From assembly GCA_964450725.1 (NCBI GenBank), contig CAYVGO010000011.1, forward strand, positions 1-46,853: a stretch of 46,853 nucleotides of DNA. Direction: 5' to 3'. Shown one piece after another: positions 1 through 8,169 of the stretch. How positions within the stretch are numbered: position 1 is the stretch's first letter; each line of letters opens with the position of its first letter. Position numbers and translations under genes: made by a program. Source of the stretch: CAYVGO01 sp964450725 (GTDB taxonomy: Bacteria; Bacteroidota; Bacteroidia; Bacteroidales; UBA932). Under the pieces are notes generated by a model, which saw only the letters and a list, made by a program, of their open reading frames with translations, searched no databases and had not been told where the DNA came from.

Positions 1-51
1 GCGGAGGGCTACGCCGATACTATTCTTCGACGAGAAGTGTCAAATAAAAAA

Positions 52-87
52 CATCCGACACTATTTGGAAGTAAAAAGTGTCGGATG
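52..87 (-). terminator. Rho-independent terminator of dnaN
   Basis: A perfect 11-bp inverted repeat (52-62 and 77-87, 14-nt loop) lies 25 bp past the dnaN stop codon. On the minus strand the hairpin is followed by a T-rich run (complement of 40-51), the usual layout of an intrinsic terminator. Confidence 0.85.
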
Positions 88-112
88 AATACCAATATAT
101 TTTTCTTAGATT

Positions 113-1246
113 TTATCCCAACATCAAAGGCATTACGATAGACGTGGTTTCTTCAATATCTTTATCTTCTCCGTTCGGGATAATGATGGCAGATGTATCC
201 GGAGTACCCAGTTTAATCTCCACTTCTGTAGTAACTAAATTGGAAAGAATATCCATTAATAAAGTTGATTTAAAACCTATTTGCATTGATGTGCCTTCGT
301 ACACGCAATGAACACGTTCTGATGCAGAAAGAGAGAAATCTAAATCTTGTGCAGAGATCACTAAACTGTTATCAGATAATTCTAATCGAATAAGATTGGT
401 GCCGATAGGTGAAAACTGTGATACTAATCGCAAAGATGATAGTATTTCTAATCTATCGACCACAATTTTATTGTCATTGTTTTGAGGGATGACAGATTCA
501 AAATTTGGGTAAATTCCTTCAATAAGACGACTATATAATTGAAATACAGAAGTGGAAAATTCTACATTTTTTCTGTCCCATCTGATGTTGACAGAACTTT
601 CATCTTTTTGTAAGAGTGTTTTTAATAATGCAGCAGGTTTTTTAGGTAGAACAAAATCTCCCTGATCTTGTACTTTTAAATCATTTCTTTTATAAGAAAT
701 TAATTTATGTGAGTCTGTGGCATTAAATGTTACCATTCCGCTTTTTGTACTGATGTTTAATCCGTTAACAATAGGACGTAATTCTTCGCTTGCGGCAGCA
801 AATAGAGTACGGTTTATACCTTCCAGAAAAATAGACGAAGATACACTAATTGTTTGATGATCAGAAGTTAAAGAGGGTAGAGTAGGGTAGTCGTTTCCGT
901 CAAAGGCCGGAATGTTATATGTTCCTTTGCTTGACGTAATTTCCAGCATTAATGTTTCTTCATTTAAACTGAAAATCAAAGGTTGTATGGGAAACTCTTT
1001 GATAATGTCAGTTAATCTCTTGCACGAAATGCAGACTTTTTTAACGCCGGATTCTTCTACTGATATGGAAGTGAGTGTCGTTACCATTGTAGTGTCTAAG
1101 TCTGACCCACAAAGTGTAGCCGTAGTATCATTTACGATGGATAATAATACGTTTTCTAAAATGGATAATGATGGTCTGGAATTAACAACTTTTCCTACAT
1201 TTAATAGGTGCTCTAAAAGTTCCGAACTTTGGATTTTAAATTTCAT
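113..1246 (-). CDS. dnaN: DNA polymerase III subunit beta (sliding clamp)
   Basis: This 377-residue protein has the length and three-domain repetitive architecture of bacterial beta clamps. The clamp forms a dimeric ring around DNA that tethers the replicative polymerase and recruits repair proteins. Recognisable family features are the N-terminal segment MKFKIQSSELLEHL, the central GLNISTKSGMVTFNATDSHK region, and a C-terminal end with VMPLML, as expected for the clamp tail. The start ATG at 1246 is used by the full-length family alignment. The gene stands alone: a TAnnTTTG promoter lies about 115 bp upstream and a strong terminator follows the stop. No sign of damage or unusual composition was seen. 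Confidence 0.96.
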   Translation of the reverse strand: MKFKIQSSELLEHLLNVGKVVNSRPSLSILENVLLSIVNDTTATLCGSDLDTTMVTTLTSISVEESGVKKVCISCKRLTDIIKEFPIQPLIFSLNEETLMLEITSSKGTYNIPAFDGNDYPTLPSLTSDHQTISVSSSIFLEGINRTLFAAASEELRPIVNGLNISTKSGMVTFNATDSHKLISYKRNDLKVQDQGDFVLPKKPAALLKTLLQKDESSVNIRWDRKNVEFSTSVFQLYSRLIEGIYPNFESVIPQNNDNKIVVDRLEILSSLRLVSQFSPIGTNLIRLELSDNSLVISAQDLDFSLSASERVHCVYEGTSMQIGFKSTLLMDILSNLVTTEVEIKLGTPDTSAIIIPNGEDKDIEETTSIVMPLMLG

Positions 1247-1362
1247 AGAGATAATGCTATTATTAGATTAATGATAATTTGATATGATTAAGTGAGAAGA
1301 AATCCTTAATGTGCAATAAATACATCATAGAATTACAAAAATACACTTGTTCTGAAAACATG

Positions 1363-1394
1363 CAAAGGTAATGGTTATAATTACAAATTACAAA
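1363..1394 (-). promoter_or_regulatory. Bacteroidota-type promoter of dnaN
   Basis: Read on the minus strand, a TTTG (-33 element, complement of 1391-1394) is followed after 20 nt by TACCTTTG (-7 element, complement of 1363-1370). This matches the Bacteroidota sigma-ABfr consensus TTTG-N19-TAnnTTTG. A second TAnnTTTG match (complement of 1336-1343) lies closer to the gene, with TTTG (complement of 1363-1366) at a suitable distance, so tandem start sites are possible. Confidence 0.65.
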
Positions 1395-1400
1395 AGAAAA

Positions 1401-1435
1401 AAAGAGGCTGTCTCTATTTGATCAGACAACCTCTT
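1401..1435 (-). terminator. Terminator of the cytochrome bd operon
   Basis: A 13-bp stem (1401-1413 with 1423-1435, one G-U pair, 9-nt loop) is followed on the minus strand by a T-rich tract (complement of 1391-1400). It sits 19 bp beyond the stop of the 38-codon gene at 1454 and not directly after cydB, which supports that small gene being the last member of the operon. It also separates the cyd operon from the dnaN promoter. Confidence 0.88.
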
Positions 1436-1453
1436 TTCTTTAATGTTATTTAC

Positions 1454-1570
1454 TTACTCTTTTTTCCAACGTTTTTCCATTTTAGCAATTACCATGTGGG
1501 TAACTTTTAATGCAATGTAAATGGCGACGGGAACACTGCAAAATAAAATGATTTGCGATAAATATGTCAT
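1454..1570 (-). CDS. CydX-like small membrane protein of cytochrome bd oxidase
   Basis: An open frame of 38 codons starts with ATG at 1570, only 18 nt after the cydB stop, and ends with TAA immediately before the operon terminator. The product has one hydrophobic segment (about residues 4-24), then a basic tail ending MEKRWKKE. Its size, single membrane helix and position directly after cydAB are those of CydX/CydS-type accessory subunits of bd oxidases. I cannot show sequence homology to the proteobacterial CydX, so the name rests on context. In proteobacteria such peptides stabilise the haem centres of CydAB. It was probably missed by length-limited gene finding. Confidence 0.72.
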   Translation of the reverse strand: MTYLSQIILFCSVPVAIYIALKVTHMVIAKMEKRWKKE

Positions 1571-1588
1571 AGTGTTGAGTTTTATAAG

Positions 1589-2767
1589 TTAATAGATATG
1601 TTCGTCTTTTTCTTTAAGTTCTGAAGTTGTCATAGGCTTTTTATTAATGCTACGCCAAGCCCACCAGATGTATGCCAATACAAACGGTATTAAAAGCGAT
1701 ACATAACTCATTGCTGTCAATGTAAAATGACTTGAGGAACTGTTTTCAATGGTTAACGAAGAAGAAAAATCTCCAAATGAAGAAGGATAATATGCTGTAT
1801 TGTTATAGCCGACTAATAAAAAGACTGATAAAACAACAAATACAACACCTATGCCGGTAAACCAAATGCCATGTCTGTAAACATTGCTGAAAAGAGTTTT
1901 GATAATTCCGAAAAGTGCAGCCAAAACCCCAATTAAAAACAAGGATAACACAATGGGCATTTCCAAGAAATTGTTCAAGTATTTAAATTCAACCATCGAA
2001 ACAACTTTAGTGGTAGGGTCGACTCCGTAACCATCCATAGTCAAAACAACTCCTACAAATGTTAGGAAAAATACAAGAAACAAAGCGGTGTTTAACCATA
2101 ATGCTTTACGACATTTTGTTACCAAATCTTTGTGGTCAATTGAATTAATAGCATAAAGTAAACCTAAAATACGTACGCAAAAGAGTATGGCTAATCCTAA
2201 TAAAGGATTTCTCCAATCTAAAACGGCTTCCAATCCATGCGCTGCTCCTTCCCACTGAGAGATTGCAACGCTTTGGGCCGCAGGATTGAATATTTCGGTA
2301 ATGTTCATTTTGTTAACAGAAAATGCAGAACCTGTAAAAAATGTAGCGACAGCCGTACCTATCAAAATAGGACCTAAAACTCCATTAAGGAATAAAAACC
2401 AGTCGTATGTTTTTTTCCCTAAAAAGTTATTCAACTTACTCCTGAATTCATAAGAAACAGCTTGCAGAATAAAGGTTGACAATATTAATAGCCATACCCA
2501 GTATGCACCGCCAAAACTTGTAGAGTAAAATAATGGAAATGATGCAAAAAATGCTCCGCCAAAGGTTACTAATGTTGTAAACGTAAATTCCCATTTACGT
2601 CCGGTTGTATTAATTAATAAGGTTCTTTCTTGTTCGTTACCCGGTAACGTCAGTACAAAGGACTGGCTTCCTTGTACAAACATTAAAAAAACCAACAAAG
2701 CACCTAAAAGTGATACTAAAAACCACCAATAATGCTGTAAAACTGAAATATCTAATGTTTCAAACAT
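1589..2767 (-). CDS. cydB: Cytochrome bd ubiquinol oxidase subunit II
   Basis: The 392-residue polytopic membrane protein matches CydB: an N-terminal membrane segment with YWWFLVSLLGALLVFLMFVQ, then repeated hydrophobic helices and the typical RNPLLGLAILFCVRILG stretch in the middle. With CydA it forms the terminal oxidase that oxidises quinol and reduces oxygen to water with high affinity, in the inner membrane. The start ATG at 2767 lies 18 nt after the cydA stop, so the two are co-transcribed. A 38-codon membrane peptide gene follows 18 nt later. Confidence 0.95.
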   Translation of the reverse strand: MFETLDISVLQHYWWFLVSLLGALLVFLMFVQGSQSFVLTLPGNEQERTLLINTTGRKWEFTFTTLVTFGGAFFASFPLFYSTSFGGAYWVWLLILSTFILQAVSYEFRSKLNNFLGKKTYDWFLFLNGVLGPILIGTAVATFFTGSAFSVNKMNITEIFNPAAQSVAISQWEGAAHGLEAVLDWRNPLLGLAILFCVRILGLLYAINSIDHKDLVTKCRKALWLNTALFLVFFLTFVGVVLTMDGYGVDPTTKVVSMVEFKYLNNFLEMPIVLSLFLIGVLAALFGIIKTLFSNVYRHGIWFTGIGVVFVVLSVFLLVGYNNTAYYPSSFGDFSSSLTIENSSSSHFTLTAMSYVSLLIPFVLAYIWWAWRSINKKPMTTSELKEKDEHIY

Positions 2768-2785
2768 AATATTATCTCCTAATTT

Positions 2786-4345
2786 TTATTTGTTTTCGAT
2801 TTTAGGTCCTGCTTTAATTTGCGTAAACATAATGCGCAATTCTGCAATCAACAAGACTGTAAATAATACTGCAAAAATCCAGAATGTTGTTTGTACAGAT
2901 TCTACAGCAAGATGTGAAGTCGCTACCCATGTAGGCATGAGATCTTGAATAATCCATGGTTGACGGCCAACTTCGGTTACAACCCATCCCAGTTGAGAAC
3001 AAAGATAGACCAATGGTACAGAAATAATGGCTAAACGTAGTAACCAGCGATTTTGTGTAATGTTTGATTTGCGAACGGCATAAAGCATCCAAATAAAAAG
3101 AAATAAAAACCATATTCCTAATCCAACCATTACTCTAAAACTATAAAATACCATAGGTATATTAGGTACTAATTTTTCGATGTCCTGGTCCCTTACAAAT
3201 CCGTATCCGAAATATTTAAACTGATTTTCATAAAAAGCACTGCCTTTTTGGAATAATGGCTTTAACGAATCTATAGCAAGTTGATCTTTACTTTTCACAG
3301 CATCGTTGTAAGCTCGTAATGTTTTATTTGCCTCTTGCCCACGTCTTATTTTTTCTGATACAGGCAATATTCCCATTGCCGGATTTCCTTTGATAAGGTC
3401 TTCAATGCCCGGAATTGTATCTTTCCCTGACAACAAACTTAATAAACCGGGTACAGGTATTTCTACCGTAAATTCAGGTTCTTGGTTGTCTACGGTTTTA
3501 TTACTGTTGGGAATACCCATCAAGACAAATGGAGGATTTTCGCCACCCTTGTATAAACCTTCCATGGCGGCAAATTTCATAGGTTGATATTCTGCCATGT
3601 TTTTACCGGATATATCTCCAGTTACAGCCGTCATGATACACATAATGACACCAAAAGTTGCAGCAACGGCAATACTTCTTTTTGCAAAAAGTACTTCTCT
3701 CTTTTTTAATAAAAACCAAGCGCTGATACCTATAACGACAATGGCAGCCAGAACATAAGCCGAAGTTACGGTGTGTGTAAATTTACTGATGGCTAATGGT
3801 GAAAAAAGTACATCCCAGAAATTTGTCATTTCATTTCGGACGGTGTCCGGATTAAATTCAACTCCCACAGGACGCTGCATCCAAGAGTTTGCTACTAAAA
3901 TCCAAAGAGCAGATAAATTGGCACCTATTGCCGTTAGCCAAGATGCTGCCAAATGTGCCTTTTTACTTAATTTGTTCCACCCAAAAAACATGAGGGCGAT
4001 AAACGTAGATTCCATAAAAAAAGCCATAACGCCTTCAATGGCTAAGGGTGCTCCGAAAATATCACCTACAAACCAAGAGTAGTTAGACCAGTTGGTACCA
4101 AATTCAAATTCTAAGATGATACCGGTTGCAACTCCTATGGCAAAGTTGATACCGAAAACTTTCATCCAAAATTTGGTAAGTTTCTTCCATTCTTCGTTAC
4201 CTGTTTTTACATAAATACTTTCCATAATAGCAATTAAGAAAGTAATTCCTAATGTCAGGGGAACAAATAACCAATGGTAAATGGCAGTTAAAGCGAACTG
4301 CCATCGCGACCAGTTGACAAGGTCAAAATCATAAATAAAGTCCAT
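2786..4345 (-). CDS. cydA: Cytochrome bd ubiquinol oxidase subunit I
   Basis: This 519-residue protein is the haem-bearing subunit of cytochrome bd oxidase. Visible family signatures are the N-terminal haem ligand His24 in LTAIYHWLFVPLTLG, the conserved acidic helix with MAFFMEST, KFTHTVTSAY, which carries the second haem histidine, and the quinol-oxidation motif GRQPW at 460-464 within GWVVTEVGRQPW. The Q loop is of the shorter type. The gene follows a DUF4492 gene by 40 nt and precedes cydB by 18 nt. The operon would give a microaerotolerant anaerobe high-affinity oxygen reduction. Confidence 0.97.
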   Translation of the reverse strand: MDFIYDFDLVNWSRWQFALTAIYHWLFVPLTLGITFLIAIMESIYVKTGNEEWKKLTKFWMKVFGINFAIGVATGIILEFEFGTNWSNYSWFVGDIFGAPLAIEGVMAFFMESTFIALMFFGWNKLSKKAHLAASWLTAIGANLSALWILVANSWMQRPVGVEFNPDTVRNEMTNFWDVLFSPLAISKFTHTVTSAYVLAAIVVIGISAWFLLKKREVLFAKRSIAVAATFGVIMCIMTAVTGDISGKNMAEYQPMKFAAMEGLYKGGENPPFVLMGIPNSNKTVDNQEPEFTVEIPVPGLLSLLSGKDTIPGIEDLIKGNPAMGILPVSEKIRRGQEANKTLRAYNDAVKSKDQLAIDSLKPLFQKGSAFYENQFKYFGYGFVRDQDIEKLVPNIPMVFYSFRVMVGLGIWFLFLFIWMLYAVRKSNITQNRWLLRLAIISVPLVYLCSQLGWVVTEVGRQPWIIQDLMPTWVATSHLAVESVQTTFWIFAVLFTVLLIAELRIMFTQIKAGPKIENK

Positions 4346-4385
4346 GTTGTTAGTGTTTTAGAATTTTAGAAATAGAATTAAAGAT

Positions 4386-4595
4386 TTATTGTAAGATAAG
4401 TTTTTCTCGAACATAATCACTTTTTTCTACCGGAGAATCAAATTTACTGTTGAGAAAATTAGGGAAAAAGAAAATTTTAAGAATGACAAACATCACAAAT
4501 AATTTGATGAGAATAATTGCCCATAAAGTTTTGCCTATGGTCATGGATTTGAATCCTTCAACATAAAGTCGATAAGCAGAGTGTATAAATTTCAT
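4386..4595 (-). CDS. DUF4492 family small membrane protein
   Basis: The 69-residue protein begins with an amphipathic stretch (FIHSAYRLYVEGFKSM), followed by one strong membrane helix (about residues 24-46). It resembles the DUF4492 family, short proteins that in Bacteroidota are encoded directly ahead of cydA, exactly as here. Its role is not established; a part in bd oxidase assembly or stability is an inference from constant linkage. A weak TAnnTTTG match on the minus strand (complement of 4649-4656) lacks a clear -33 partner. Confidence 0.78.
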   Translation of the reverse strand: MKFIHSAYRLYVEGFKSMTIGKTLWAIILIKLFVMFVILKIFFFPNFLNSKFDSPVEKSDYVREKLILQ

Positions 4596-4873
4596 TGTTT
4601 ATGAATTGAGAATAAGTTATTTACGGTACAAAATAAGAGAAATCAAGACAAAAATACATATTTTTTTCGTTAAAAAAACGTATGTCTGTGTTTTTAGTAA
4701 AAATTAATAAACCAACATTCTTAAATGTACAGTCTTTAATCTGTTAATAATTTGTATTATTGCTTGCCAAAGCATCAATTAATATATTTTTCAAGTATTG
4801 TAACCAGAAAAGATCTTCAATGATTAAATGTTTCTAAGTCTCTTTATTCTAAGGTGTATTTTGTCTATGAAAA
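4596..4873. other. Intergenic region between divergent cyd and rnf operons
   Basis: This AT-rich spacer separates two divergent operons (cyd on minus, rnf on plus). Apart from the weak minus-strand TAnnTTTG match at 4649-4656, and the promoter and hairpin described just downstream, no gene or RNA was recognised. Confidence 0.5.
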
Positions 4874-4898
4874 ATACTCCGATATATAGTTGGAGTAT
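4874..4898. promoter_or_regulatory. Inverted repeat overlapping the -33 element (possible operator)
   Basis: ATACTCC (4874-4880) and GGAGTAT (4892-4898) form a perfect 7-bp inverted repeat with an 11-bp AT-rich spacer. The right arm covers the TTG -33 element of the promoter at 4890-4919. This could be a regulator binding site; a transcript hairpin is the alternative, since A-rich sequence follows. Confidence 0.4.
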
Positions 4899-4919
4899 AA
4901 AAAAATATCAGTAATTTTG
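4890..4919 (+). promoter_or_regulatory. Bacteroidota-type promoter of the rnf operon
   Basis: TTG at 4890-4892 is followed after exactly 19 nt by TAATTTTG at 4912-4919, a full match to the TTG-N19-TAnnTTTG promoter pattern. Transcription would begin near 4926, about 75 nt before the preferred start of the first gene at 5002. Confidence 0.7.
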
Positions 4920-5001
4920 CATTCCGCATTTTATAGTTGTCGGGTAATTTTGGATGATGTCTTTTAGAGTTGTGTTAGATACTGTTATAAGTAATTTGTT
5001 G

Positions 5002-5817
5002 ATGAAAAAAAATAATATTATAAGTTTTCTCTATTTTTCACTTTTGGGAGTTTCTGCACTATTTGGACAAAGTATTGATTCAATAACCGTAAATGTAGAA
5101 ACAATCAAAGATAGTATTTCCAAGCAAAAATATGTTCGTATTTTTGATCATTGGGAGGTATTTCATAAGATTGAGGTAAATGGCAATTATTGTTATAAAA
5201 TTTTTCAAAATGAAAATCTTCTCAGAGACTCATTGACAGCCTATTTTACGGAAGAAGAACAAAAATCTATCAGCATAGAAGTAAAAGATTCTACCTTGTT
5301 TTTGACTTCAAATTATAAATCTGACTTTATTGACTCCTTGGGAATTGGAATCAAAAGTGATACGATTTATCTTTTTGTGAAAAATATTACAGATATTTTT
5401 GGATTTGGTAATGCAACGATTTGTGCAAATTTAGAGGGAAATGATTTTTCTCAATATAATGTAAAAGTACAGGGCGTTTCTGAATATAAGGGTAGCATTA
5501 TTGCCGGTAATGTGAACATTAGTCTTGAAGATGCTTCCGTTGTGCTTATTGATCTTTATACAGAAAATTTGAGTGTGAAAATGAATAATGCTTGTGAAAT
5601 GTATGCCTCCGGATATGCCGATAAATCATCATTTTTTCTAAAAAGTCATTCGTTGCTGAGTATTGAGGATTTGGCAATGTCTAATTTATATCTTGATATG
5701 ACAGATAAATCAAAAACGGTCATGTCAAGCAAAAAACAAAACGAGGAAAGTGAGGAAGAAGTTGAACTTTATATAGAACAAAAAATCAGTAGTGATTCTG
5801 AATTAATCATTAAATAA
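5002..5817 (+). CDS. Secreted protein of unknown function (putative DUF2807/GIN-like adhesin), first gene of the rnf operon
   Basis: A start at 5002 is preferred over the in-frame ATGs at 4954 and 4957. From 5002 the protein (271 residues) begins with a clean signal peptide (MKKNNIISFLYFSLLGVSAL, cleavage near FGQ), and the longer form would bury it. The mature part is rich in alternating beta-strand patterns (for example NVNISLEDASVVLIDLYTE, then LSVKMNNACEMYASGYA), which recalls the repetitive beta fold of head-GIN/DUF2807 putative adhesins. The match is by pattern only. There are no cysteine clusters, so it is not a ferredoxin-type RnfB. The C-terminal end is acidic (EESEEEVELY). It ends 17 nt before rnfC and should be co-transcribed with it. 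Confidence 0.6.
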   Translation: MKKNNIISFLYFSLLGVSALFGQSIDSITVNVETIKDSISKQKYVRIFDHWEVFHKIEVNGNYCYKIFQNENLLRDSLTAYFTEEEQKSISIEVKDSTLFLTSNYKSDFIDSLGIGIKSDTIYLFVKNITDIFGFGNATICANLEGNDFSQYNVKVQGVSEYKGSIIAGNVNISLEDASVVLIDLYTENLSVKMNNACEMYASGYADKSSFFLKSHSLLSIEDLAMSNLYLDMTDKSKTVMSSKKQNEESEEEVELYIEQKISSDSELIIK

Positions 5818-5834
5818 ATAGAAATCAATATACT

Positions 5835-7172
5835 ATGTTAAAAACATTCGCCTTAGGAGGTGTACACCCGCAGGAGTATAAATTGTCTGCATCTGTAGCA
5901 ATAAAAAATTTTGAATGTCAGGAAAAAACAATCCTTATTCCATTGTCGCAAAATTTGGGAGCACCGTCAAAGTCAGTTGTTGCCAAAGGTGATAAAGTGA
6001 TGGTGGGAACGTTGCTCGCCGAGGCGGGAGGATTTGTATCTTCACCAATTCATTCACCATTTTCAGGCACTGTGTTTAATATTACTTCCGAAATTTGTGA
6101 CGCAACGGGGATAAGAAAACCATGTATTACACTACAAATAGAGGGTGACGAATGGTTACCTGAAATAGACAGGTCAGATACATTGGTAGAAAATATTACA
6201 CTTTCATCTGAAGAAATACGTCAAAAAATTGCTAAAGCCGGAATTGTAGGATTAGGTGGTGCTACATTTCCAACACATGTAAAATTAGCCCTTCCAGAAG
6301 GGAAAAAAGCAGAGTTCTTGTTGGTTAATGCAGTGGAATGTGAGCCTTACTTAACGTCTGATCATCAACTGATGTTGCAAAAAGGAGAAGAAATTTTACT
6401 GGGATCAACCTTATTAGGTCGAGCATTAAATGTAAATAAAATATTTATAGGCATTGAGAATAATAAAAAAGATGCCATTCAACATTTAAGTAATTTATCA
6501 AAAAAATATTCAAACATCACGGTTGTACCATTAAAAGTCAAGTATCCTCAAGGCGGTGAAAAACAATTAATTAAAGCGATTGTGAAACGAGAAGTGCCAT
6601 CGGGAGGTTTGCCAATCGATGTAGGATGTGTTGTTCAAAATGTAGCCACTACTTTTGCTGTTTATGAGGCGGTACAAAAAAATAAACCACTGATTGAGAG
6701 AGTAGTTACAGTGACAGGCAAAACATTGCAAAATCCTGCGAATTACCGAGTACGAATAGGAACTCCCATCAGGAAATTGATAGAACAATCGGGTGGTTTA
6801 CATGATGATACCGGAAAAGTAATTTTAGGAGGTCCAATGATGGGAAAAGCCACTGCGAATGTAGATTTACCTGTCACAAAGGGTATTTCAGGAATATTAT
6901 TGTTGAATGTCCAAGAGTCAAAGCGTCTTCCTGCAATGCCTTGTATTCGATGTGCCAAGTGTTCAGGGGCATGTCCAATGGGTTTAGAACCTTATTTATT
7001 AGCAAAATTGATGAAACTGGGAAAAACTGACGTTTTGCAACATAATCATGCTCAGGATTGTATTGAATGTGGCTGTTGCCAATATACATGTCCTTCGGCT
7101 ATACCTTTGTTAGATTTTGTAAGGCTTTCACGCATGGAAGCATTAAAACAAATTCGTGAACAAAAAAAATAA
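5835..7172 (+). CDS. rnfC: Ion-translocating Rnf complex subunit C
   Basis: The 445-residue protein is RnfC, the peripheral subunit of the Rnf ferredoxin:NAD+ oxidoreductase, which couples electron transfer to ion pumping. It shows the Rnf-C N-terminal barrel-like domain, the NADH/FMN-type domain with GGATFPTHVK and NAVECEPYLTSDH, an SLBB-like region (GKTLQNPANYRVRIGTPI), and two 4Fe-4S motifs, CIRCAKCSGACP (370-381) and CIECGCCQYTCP (409-420). It is the first recognisable rnf gene here; the usual Bacteroidales neighbour rnfB is absent from the preceding position. Confidence 0.95.
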   Translation: MLKTFALGGVHPQEYKLSASVAIKNFECQEKTILIPLSQNLGAPSKSVVAKGDKVMVGTLLAEAGGFVSSPIHSPFSGTVFNITSEICDATGIRKPCITLQIEGDEWLPEIDRSDTLVENITLSSEEIRQKIAKAGIVGLGGATFPTHVKLALPEGKKAEFLLVNAVECEPYLTSDHQLMLQKGEEILLGSTLLGRALNVNKIFIGIENNKKDAIQHLSNLSKKYSNITVVPLKVKYPQGGEKQLIKAIVKREVPSGGLPIDVGCVVQNVATTFAVYEAVQKNKPLIERVVTVTGKTLQNPANYRVRIGTPIRKLIEQSGGLHDDTGKVILGGPMMGKATANVDLPVTKGISGILLLNVQESKRLPAMPCIRCAKCSGACPMGLEPYLLAKLMKLGKTDVLQHNHAQDCIECGCCQYTCPSAIPLLDFVRLSRMEALKQIREQKK

Positions 7173-7204
7173 CAACTTTTTAAATTTATAATTTACACTA
7201 TATT

Positions 7205-8152
7205 ATGTTAACAATTTCTGCGGCACCGCATTTAAAAAGTAATTTGTCAACTCCACGACTGATGTATGATGTTGTGATTGCTTTACTTCCTGCACTTGCA
7301 GTTGCACTATATTATTACGGATTAGGGGCTTTAACGGTTGTACTCATATCAGTATTGGGTTGTGTATTGATCGAGTGGCTTGTTCAAAAATTTGTGATGA
7401 AAATCCCTATAACCATTTATGACGGTTCTGCGGCAGTTACAGGTTTATTGCTATCATTTAATTTACCTTCAAACTTGCATCCGGGCATTATATTATTAGG
7501 GTGTTTAGTTGCTATTGGAGTTGCCAAATTAAGTTTTGGCGGTTTGGGCAGCAATCCTTTTAATCCTGCATTGGTAGGACGAGTTTTCTTATTGATTTCT
7601 TTTCCGGCACAACTCACCACTTGGCCTGTTCCGGAAGTATTATCAACTCATTATACCGATGCTCTTACAGGTGCAACTCCTTTAAGTTTAATGCAACAAG
7701 GAAATGTGGAGGGATTATCTTTATTCTCAATGTTTATGGGAAATATCGGAGGCTCTTTGGGTGAAATATCGGTGGCTGCATTATTGTTAGGGTTTATTTA
7801 TTTACTTATTCGTGGTGTGATCAGTTGGCATATTCCAGCATCTATTCTACTGACGGTTGCAATTTTTACATCACTACTTCATTGGTACGATCCAACACAT
7901 TATGTTCCTGCTCTTTATCATTTGTTTGCCGGAGGATTGATGTTGGGTGCTATTTTTATGGCTACAGATTATGTAACATCCCCGATGAGTAAAGTTGGAA
8001 TGTTAGTTTATGGTGTAGGTATTGGTATTTTAACTGTAGTGATTCGTTGCTTCGGAAGTTTTCCAGAAGGAATGTCCTTCGCTATCTTGTTAATGAACGC
8101 TGCAACTCCATTGATTAACAAATATATTCGACCCCGCGTTTTTGGATTATAA
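7205..8152 (+). CDS. rnfD: Rnf complex subunit D
   Basis: This 315-residue polytopic protein is RnfD, one of the membrane subunits of the Rnf complex. The TGATPL motif carries the covalent FMN attachment threonine, Thr158 by my count. The conserved region GGLGSNPFNPALVGRVFLL is also present. It shares ancestry with NqrB, but the shorter length and the presence of RnfC (in place of NqrA) favour Rnf. It is 32 nt downstream of rnfC and 17 nt upstream of rnfG. Confidence 0.95.
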   Translation: MLTISAAPHLKSNLSTPRLMYDVVIALLPALAVALYYYGLGALTVVLISVLGCVLIEWLVQKFVMKIPITIYDGSAAVTGLLLSFNLPSNLHPGIILLGCLVAIGVAKLSFGGLGSNPFNPALVGRVFLLISFPAQLTTWPVPEVLSTHYTDALTGATPLSLMQQGNVEGLSLFSMFMGNIGGSLGEISVAALLLGFIYLLIRGVISWHIPASILLTVAIFTSLLHWYDPTHYVPALYHLFAGGLMLGAIFMATDYVTSPMSKVGMLVYGVGIGILTVVIRCFGSFPEGMSFAILLMNAATPLINKYIRPRVFGL

Positions 8153-8169
8153 AATAACATTATCATACT

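Noticed and set aside
5002..5817. This gene as a divergent rnfB
   Set aside because: It has a secretory signal peptide and none of the ferredoxin-type cysteine clusters needed for RnfB.
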